Assembly: GCF_004337505.1 (NCBI RefSeq)
Contig: NZ_SJZI01000001.1
Coordinates: 62,001-126,000 of the forward strand
Direction: 5' to 3'
Length of the DNA stretch: 64,000 nucleotides
DNA from: Flaviaestuariibacter flavus
Lineage (GTDB): Bacteria; Bacteroidota; Bacteroidia; Chitinophagales; Chitinophagaceae
The stretch's first letter is position 1; each line of letters opens with the position of its first letter. Positions 60,972 through 64,000 of the stretch are shown piece after piece. Below the pieces are notes generated by a model. That model did not search any database, had not been told where the DNA came from, and saw only the letters and a program-made list of their open reading frames with translations. The position numbers were made by a program, and so were the translations under genes.

Positions 60972-61509
60972 GTTGCCGGATCTTTGCGGTAAGCGTGCCG
61001 GCACGGTCATGCTCGGATTCCATCACTGCTACCGGCCCACTGATAGCGCTTCCGGCAAGCGAGCCGGCTTCAACGAGGCGGATCCGCGGGAACAGAACCT
61101 GTTCTTCTTTTTGCATGTGTTCTGTCAGGCCTTCCAACAGTTCCGCAAACAGATGGTAGACCTCAATGATATACGGAAGGCGGTCGCCATGCTTCGATGC
61201 GACGCGTGCCAGGTAATGCGCCACCTGCGGACCGTTTACTTTCACGTAGGTGTGGTGTACGCGCTGGATGTAGCCGGCGAGCTCCGACAGGCCAAAGCTG
61301 TCAAAATTCGGTGCGGCGTCCGGTGCCGCGGTTGCGTTTTCCAGTTCGGCGATAAGTGTACCCGGGTCGATGCCTTTTTCCGAGCAGGCATCGGCAAGTG
61401 GGCGTTTGCCCTTGCAGCAAAAGTCGAGACCATGCCGCTCAAATACGCGGGCGGCGCGAAAGTCGTTGCTGACGATTTGCGAAAGGGTAAGGCCGGTTTC
61501 AATTTGCAT
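60820..61509 (-). CDS. ric: Iron-sulfur cluster repair diiron protein Ric/ScdA (copy 1)
   Basis: 229 residues. The N-terminal ScdA_N part has 'LDFCCKGKRPLADAC' (Cys31/32), followed by a hemerythrin-like domain with diiron ligands in 'RVHHTYVK', 'EHMQKEEQVLFPR', 'ESEHDRAG' and 'HRHVHLENNLLFPKA'. Ric proteins repair Fe-S clusters damaged by NO or peroxide. The 3' end overlaps the convergent membrane-protein gene by 152 bp. Confidence 0.93.
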   Translation of the reverse strand: MQIETGLTLSQIVSNDFRAARVFERHGLDFCCKGKRPLADACSEKGIDPGTLIAELENATAAPDAAPNFDSFGLSELAGYIQRVHHTYVKVNGPQVAHYLARVASKHGDRLPYIIEVYHLFAELLEGLTEHMQKEEQVLFPRIRLVEAGSLAGSAISGPVAVMESEHDRAGTLTAKIRQLTKDYTAPEGACTTHRMAIAALGDFAQDLHRHVHLENNLLFPKAAAYPQS

Positions 61510-61636
61510 GCTGTATCAATTTTCAGTGAAAGATGATTTTTAGCGCGCGGCATCGTTCGGGTGTGTCCTGCAAAAGCGATCGGGTCAAAGCTAGCCGGGG
61601 GCGGCAGGCGGGTGGGTGAGGCTTGTCAAACGCCCG

Positions 61637-61652
61637 GTTGATAGGTGTCAAC
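61637..61652. promoter_or_regulatory. Inverted repeat in the ric/rrf2 divergent region
   Basis: GTTGA-N6-TCAAC, an 5-bp dyad in the 229-bp region between the divergent ric and rrf2 starts. A possible operator for a Crp/Fnr- or Rrf2-type protein. Short arms, so chance cannot be excluded. Confidence 0.35.
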
Positions 61653-61685
61653 AGCTGAGAAAGCTGCTTTTTTTCAGTTCAACGT

Positions 61686-61699
61686 ATGACACAGGTCAT
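61686..61699. promoter_or_regulatory. ATGAC-N4-GTCAT dyad upstream of the Rrf2 gene
   Basis: Perfect 5-bp arms with a 4-bp spacer, 39 bp before the Rrf2 start. The geometry (5-4-5) is that of Crp/Fnr/Dnr-family operators (TTGAT-N4-ATCAA type), although the bases differ. Confidence 0.45.
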
Positions 61700-61738
61700 G
61701 TTTCGCGCCGGAAGGGCCGGGTAGCTTTGTTGCTTCAT

Positions 61739-62209
61739 ATGCTGTTTTCAAAATCATTCGGATATGCCCTGCGGGGCATCCTTTATATCGCCGCCTCCCA
61801 ACAGGAGGGCCGCCCGGTGCAGGTAGAAGACATTGCCCGGGAGCTGGAAGTGCCCAAATTCTTCCTGGCCAAGATCCTGAAGGGACTGGTTAAGGAGGGC
61901 TTCCTGGCTTCTCTCAAAGGCCCCCGTGGCGGCTTCCGGGTGCCTGCTTCCTCGCTGAATCGTCCGCTCATCGACCTGCTGGCTGCCACCGACGGCCTTG
62001 AGAACTTTCATGCCTGCGTATTGCAGCAGAAGGCCTGTAACCCCGCCAATCCCTGCCCGCTGCACCCGCACGTGCGCGAGATGCAGAACTGTCTCCGCGA
62101 TATGCTCACCAAAACACTTATGAGCAGCTTTCTCAACGACGGTCCGGAAGTATTGCTCCGCAGCCTGGGCACCGACCGGACCGGGATAGCGCTCCTTACC
62201 AGCAACTAG
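61739..62209 (+). CDS. Rrf2-family regulator with cysteine cluster (NsrR/IscR-like)
   Basis: 156 residues from ATG at 61739 (MLFSKSFGYALRGILYIAAS). Winged-helix 'VEDIARELEVPKFFLAKILK' and 'KGPRGGFRV' are typical; three cysteines, Cys93, Cys100 and Cys106 in 'CVLQQKACNPANPC', can hold an Fe-S cluster. It lies between two ric genes, so NO-sensitive control of Fe-S repair (NsrR-like role) is a natural inference. It is 6 bp before the second ric gene and shares its transcript. Confidence 0.9.
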   Translation: MLFSKSFGYALRGILYIAASQQEGRPVQVEDIARELEVPKFFLAKILKGLVKEGFLASLKGPRGGFRVPASSLNRPLIDLLAATDGLENFHACVLQQKACNPANPCPLHPHVREMQNCLRDMLTKTLMSSFLNDGPEVLLRSLGTDRTGIALLTSN

Positions 62210-62215
62210 TTCTGT

Positions 62216-62938
62216 ATGCCGACAAAATCCGTCTCCGAGCTGGTGCGCGACGATTACCGCGCCGCCGACGTTTTTAAGAAGTGGGGGATCAATTACTGCT
62301 GTGGCGGTCATGCGCCGCTCGCGGAGGTATGCCGGATCCCCGGCTTCGACCAGGAACTCATCGAAGCCGAGCTGCGCGACGCCCGCCGCGGGCGCAGCCT
62401 CCCGGCTTCCATCGACTCTATCAACTGGCCCCTTCCGTTCCTGGTTGATTATATCCAGCATGTGCACCACAGTTTTGCCCGAAATGCCGGCCTCCGGCTG
62501 CAACAGCAGCTCGAAAGCTTCGTGCCGGGTCATCTTAAAAAATATCCCTACCTCGCCGAAGTCCAGGATGCATTCAACCTCCTGATGGTTCAGCTGCTGG
62601 AGCACATGCGTGACGAAGAAGAGCGCGTTTTTCCTTACCTGCGGCAGCTTTTCAGTGCTTATGAGAGTAAGGAATCGTACGGCAAACTGTTCGTGCGCAC
62701 CCTGGGCCGCTCGCTCGACACCGTGCCGGAAGAGCACCGGCGGATCGAAGCAGCCTTACTGAATCTTCGGTCGCTCACCGGCCACTATACCTTTGCCGAA
62801 GCCGCTTGCACCAACCACCAGGTGATCTATCACTGCCTTCGCGAGTTTGATGAAGACCTGGTGCAACACATGCATCTCGAGAATAATGTGCTGTTTCACC
62901 GGGTGGCGGAAATGGAAAAAGAACTGCGTGCGCTTTGA
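62216..62938 (+). CDS. Ric/ScdA-family diiron protein (copy 2)
   Basis: 240 residues. 'INYCCGGHAPLAEVC' (Cys28/29) is the ScdA_N motif and the hemerythrin-like domain carries 'HVHHSFARN', 'EHMRDEEERVFPYLRQL', 'PEEHRRIEAALLN' and 'QHMHLENNVLFHR'. The full ligand set is present, so it should be active. It is clearly divergent from copy 1 at 60820, not a recent duplicate. Co-transcribed with the Rrf2 regulator. Confidence 0.92.
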   Translation: MPTKSVSELVRDDYRAADVFKKWGINYCCGGHAPLAEVCRIPGFDQELIEAELRDARRGRSLPASIDSINWPLPFLVDYIQHVHHSFARNAGLRLQQQLESFVPGHLKKYPYLAEVQDAFNLLMVQLLEHMRDEEERVFPYLRQLFSAYESKESYGKLFVRTLGRSLDTVPEEHRRIEAALLNLRSLTGHYTFAEAACTNHQVIYHCLREFDEDLVQHMHLENNVLFHRVAEMEKELRAL

Positions 62939-62978
62939 GGAAGGGCTTTAAGTTTGTGCAAAACCCCGCTCCGTGAAA

Positions 62979-64000
62979 ATGCCGCAGCTTTCCCACCGGC
63001 AGGCTTCCTGGCTTGCCGCGATCGCTTTCTTCCTCACCATCGCCCTCAACTGGTGGATGCCGGGCTATTCCATCAGTCTCAGCGGTTTGCTGGTGGTGAT
63101 CTTCCTGTCGGTTTTTGTAAGCACGCGCAGCTCCACCATTATTGCCGGCGTGGTAAGCGTCATTGTTGTGCTGGGCTTCATGTTCTATTCCATCAGCAAG
63201 CAGCAGGGCGACAGTTGGACGCAGTACGGCTTTACCGCACTTATGATCGTGTTCACCACGCTCATCGTACTATATATCAAGAGCCTCATCTCCGCCATGC
63301 AATTCGACAAGTCGCACATGACCTCCCTGTTCGAAAATGCCACTGAGGGTATCATCCTTACCAATAGCCATGCGGAGATCATATTGATAAACCCGGCGGC
63401 TACGCGCATGTTCGGGTATGATGAAGAAGAGCTGATCGGCAAGCCTGTAGAAACCCTGCTGCCCAAGAAATACCGCGCCGGCCACGTGCAGCTGCGCGAC
63501 CATTTTTACCACAACCCCAGCAACCGCCGCATGGGGTCCGGCCGCGACCTCAACGGGCAGCGCCGCGACGGTTCCAACTTCCCGGTGGAGGTGAGTCTTT
63601 CTTCGTACAAGCAGCAGGACAACCAATACGTGATCGCCTTTATCGTGGATATTACCCACCGCAAGGAGATCGAGCAAAGCATGCTGGATCAGCAGCAGCA
63701 GCTCGAGAAGGTCACCAGCGACGTGCGCAAGCTCAATTCAGAACTGGAAGCCAAAGTGGAGGAGCGGACCCTTATCCTGAAGGAAGCCCTGCAACGGCTC
63801 GAGCAATCGCAGGCCGAGCTGAGCGAGGCGCTTGACAAGGAGCGGCAGCTCAACGAGATCAAGAGCCGCTTTGTGTCGATGGCGTCGCACGAGTTCCGGA
63901 CGCCGCTCAGCGCCGTGCTTTCTTCGGCATCGCTGCTTGCCAAGTATACCACATCGGAGCAGCAGCCCAACCGCGACAAGCACATCAACCGCATCCGCGA
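62979..64000 (+). CDS. Membrane PAS-domain histidine kinase, N-terminal part (cut by window edge)
   Basis: Open frame from ATG at 62979 (GTG at 62973 is also possible) to the right edge, about 340 residues. Three to four membrane helices (residues 8-100), a PAS domain (about 115-235, 'NATEGIILTNSHAEIILINP', 'RDGSNFPVEVSLSS'), a coiled coil (about 240-290) and the HisKA box 'VSMASHEFRTPLSAVLSSAS' with His304. The ATPase domain and any receiver lie beyond the window. It starts 40 bp after ric copy 2, so may belong to the same redox/NO stress group. Confidence 0.88.
   Translation, partial: MPQLSHRQASWLAAIAFFLTIALNWWMPGYSISLSGLLVVIFLSVFVSTRSSTIIAGVVSVIVVLGFMFYSISKQQGDSWTQYGFTALMIVFTTLIVLYIKSLISAMQFDKSHMTSLFENATEGIILTNSHAEIILINPAATRMFGYDEEELIGKPVETLLPKKYRAGHVQLRDHFYHNPSNRRMGSGRDLNGQRRDGSNFPVEVSLSSYKQQDNQYVIAFIVDITHRKEIEQSMLDQQQQLEKVTSDVRKLNSELEAKVEERTLILKEALQRLEQSQAELSEALDKERQLNEIKSRFVSMASHEFRTPLSAVLSSASLLAKYTTSEQQPNRDKHINRIR

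Noticed and set aside
61652-61674. Short hairpin CAGCT/AGCTG followed by seven T's upstream of the Rrf2 gene
   Set aside because: Looks like a terminator but no + strand gene ends before it and the stem is only 5 bp. Possibly a weak attenuator; not listed as a feature.

Overview
The window looks like a chromosome segment from a GC-rich member of the Bacteroidota, most probably Chitinophagaceae. The support is gene content: a UxaA-type fucose route, LytS/LytTR pairs, C39 exporters with 'SLNKTEQKM.RGG' leaders, PuuD, and small 'CxGKCxLxK' proteins. AT-rich translation starts without clear Shine-Dalgarno sequences fit too. I see no rRNA, tRNA, CRISPR array, transposase or phage gene.

Layout. 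(1) 1-638: start of a GH36 alpha-galactosidase, cut by the edge. (2) 745-13438: an AraC regulator divergent from a tightly packed oxidative L-fucose operon. It encodes a fucose permease, mutarotase, UxaA-like L-fuconate dehydratase, SDR, LutABC lactate oxidation genes, FAH-family hydrolase, fuconolactonase and fucose dehydrogenase, followed by a secreted GH3 glycosidase. The enzymes can turn L-fucose into pyruvate plus L-lactate, and LutABC can then oxidise the lactate. (3) 13524-17398: PaoABC-type periplasmic aldehyde oxidoreductase, then a small secreted PDZ protein.

(4) 18121-33862: the most unusual region, a peptide natural-product (RiPP/bacteriocin) locus visibly lower in GC than its flanks. 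It has a TolC/HlyD/C39-ABC export line, three unrelated precursor-like small genes, a glycosyltransferase-like protein of unknown role, a TlpA-type thioredoxin, a C39-like/VKOR/DsbA fusion, a LytS/LytTR pair and a full-length LanB dehydratase. No LanC cyclase is present. One precursor is Thr-rich and has no cysteine. Two precursors share a 31-bp upstream element that lies in different reading frames.

(5) 34174-38609: a four-gene overlapping operon (nitrobindin-like protein, FAD-SLDH-type small subunit, GMC oxidoreductase, VioB-type ferritin-like protein). (6) 39059-42745: type I pullulanase, a decayed membrane-protein gene, Pcm and a truncated receiver-like ORF. (7) 42742-56354: a WalJ/YycJ-type hydrolase, then a long reverse-strand purine catabolic operon read from guaD through xdhA, xdhB, allB, alc, puuD, a UraD-UraH fusion, an HpcH/HpaI-like aldolase, xdhC, a membrane protein and a THEP1-like NTPase. 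It takes guanine and xanthine through urate to ureidoglycolate. (8) 56512-59553: DUF92 protein, several small or secreted proteins and a beta-barrel protein. (9) 59682-64000: a nitrosative-stress group (multi-helix membrane protein, two Ric/ScdA proteins, an Rrf2 regulator) and the start of a PAS histidine kinase cut by the right edge.
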